This document shows positions 6,811 to 6,978 of a DNA stretch of 6,978 nt, one piece after another; within the stretch, counting starts at the first letter, position 1, and every line of letters begins with the position of its first letter. This DNA is from Candidatus Portnoybacteria bacterium CG02_land_8_20_14_3_00_45_8 (lineage in GTDB: Bacteria > Patescibacteriota > Minisyncoccia > Portnoybacterales > GWB1-42-6). The DNA lies in assembly GCA_002780785.1 (NCBI GenBank), contig PEUE01000012.1, positions 1-6,978 of the forward strand, read 5' to 3'. The position numbers and the translations under genes are program-made. The notes beneath the pieces are model-generated. The model worked only from the letters and a program-made list of their open reading frames with translations, did no database searches and was not told the DNA's origin.

Positions 6811-6850
6811 GTCCTTTCATCCCCACGTCTTGACGCGGAGATGAAAGGAC
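6811..6850 (+). promoter_or_regulatory. Long leader hairpin that buries the ribosome-binding site of the next gene
   Basis: The arms at 6811-6829 and 6832-6850 are 19 bases each around a TT loop, and 17 of 19 positions pair. The outer 11 pairs are unbroken (GTCCTTTCATC with GATGAAAGGAC); the two mismatches (C-A and A-C) lie further in. AAAGGA at 6844-6849, the only Shine-Dalgarno-like sequence before any start in this window, is in the right arm, paired with TCCTTT, 11 bases before ATG 6861. Such an arrangement would be expected to hold down translation unless the hairpin is opened. It lacks a T-run, so a terminator role is less likely. Confidence 0.5.
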
Positions 6851-6860
6851 AACAAAATAA

Positions 6861-6978
6861 ATGCTAAAGGTCTCTTATAAAAAAATAGGCGTTATCTTGG
6901 CGGCGGCGAGCGGTCTGGTGTTTCTTTTTAATATTGGCGGCGCCGGGGCCCGGCCAACTCCTTGTCTGCCCTGCGGCA
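6861..6978 (+). CDS. Exported cysteine-motif protein, probable second pilin-like gene (partial)
   Basis: The frame runs from ATG 6861 to the right edge of the window without a stop, giving 39 codons. It encodes a basic start (KVSYKKIG), a hydrophobic core (VILAAASGLVFLFNIGG), and an early cysteine motif (PTPCLPCG) after a plausible cleavage site around GAGA. The pattern of signal peptide followed at once by a PC-x-x-C motif parallels the preceding gene (LVPC...CTPC), so a second T4SS pilin-like protein is the leading guess. Too little is visible to confirm the two helices. It has an AAAGGA ribosome-binding site, unlike the other genes here, and that site is inside a hairpin. Confidence 0.6.
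   Translation, partial: MLKVSYKKIGVILAAASGLVFLFNIGGAGARPTPCLPCG

Noticed and set aside
1..6978. Recoded TGA stop (as in Gracilibacteria and Absconditabacteria)
   Set aside because: No gene here needs an internal TGA read as an amino acid; TAA and TAG end all visible genes. Five genes are too few to prove TGA is used as a stop.
1..6978. tRNA, rRNA or CRISPR array
   Set aside because: No cloverleaf, rRNA core sequence or regularly spaced direct repeats were seen; the repeats present are inverted and confined to spacers.

Overview
The window looks like chromosome from a member of Candidatus Patescibacteria (the CPR; a Parcubacteria-like lineage is my best guess). The evidence is a small type IV secretion pilin of a kind widespread in that group, a compact GyrA whose sequence style fits it, AT-rich hairpin-filled spacers, and starts that mostly lack a Shine-Dalgarno sequence. 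All five genes whose ends are visible stop with TAA or TAG, and nothing in the sequence requires a non-standard code. The phylum call is recognition by eye, not a database result.

Layout, all genes on the + strand: (1) the 3' end of an unrecognised membrane-anchored protein (to 254). (2) A 181-base spacer with a large inverted repeat and a TATAAT box. (3) gyrA (436-4260), DNA gyrase subunit A, interrupted by a 447-residue intein (796-2136) directly after the catalytic tyrosine. The intein carries a LAGLIDADG homing endonuclease, and splicing would leave an 827-residue GyrA. (4) A 156-base AT-rich spacer made almost entirely of nested palindromes. (5) A tightly spaced run: a class I SAM methyltransferase (4417-4959), an exported family 1 ABC-type solute-binding protein (4975-6294) and a small two-helix type IV secretion pilin-like protein (6310-6714), with 15-base gaps and so probably one transcript. 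(6) A spacer with three hairpins; the last buries the ribosome-binding site of (7), a second exported cysteine-motif protein (6861 onward) cut off by the window edge.

How the parts relate: gyrA is a housekeeping gene carrying a selfish intein at a site also used by mycobacterial GyrA inteins. The downstream run is mostly cell-envelope and secretion related, with the methyltransferase as an unexplained partner. The most interesting points are the intein in the gyrase active site with composition unlike its host gene, a methionine at the GyrA position that is serine in fluoroquinolone-sensitive E. coli, and the long hairpin sequestering the ribosome-binding site of the last gene.
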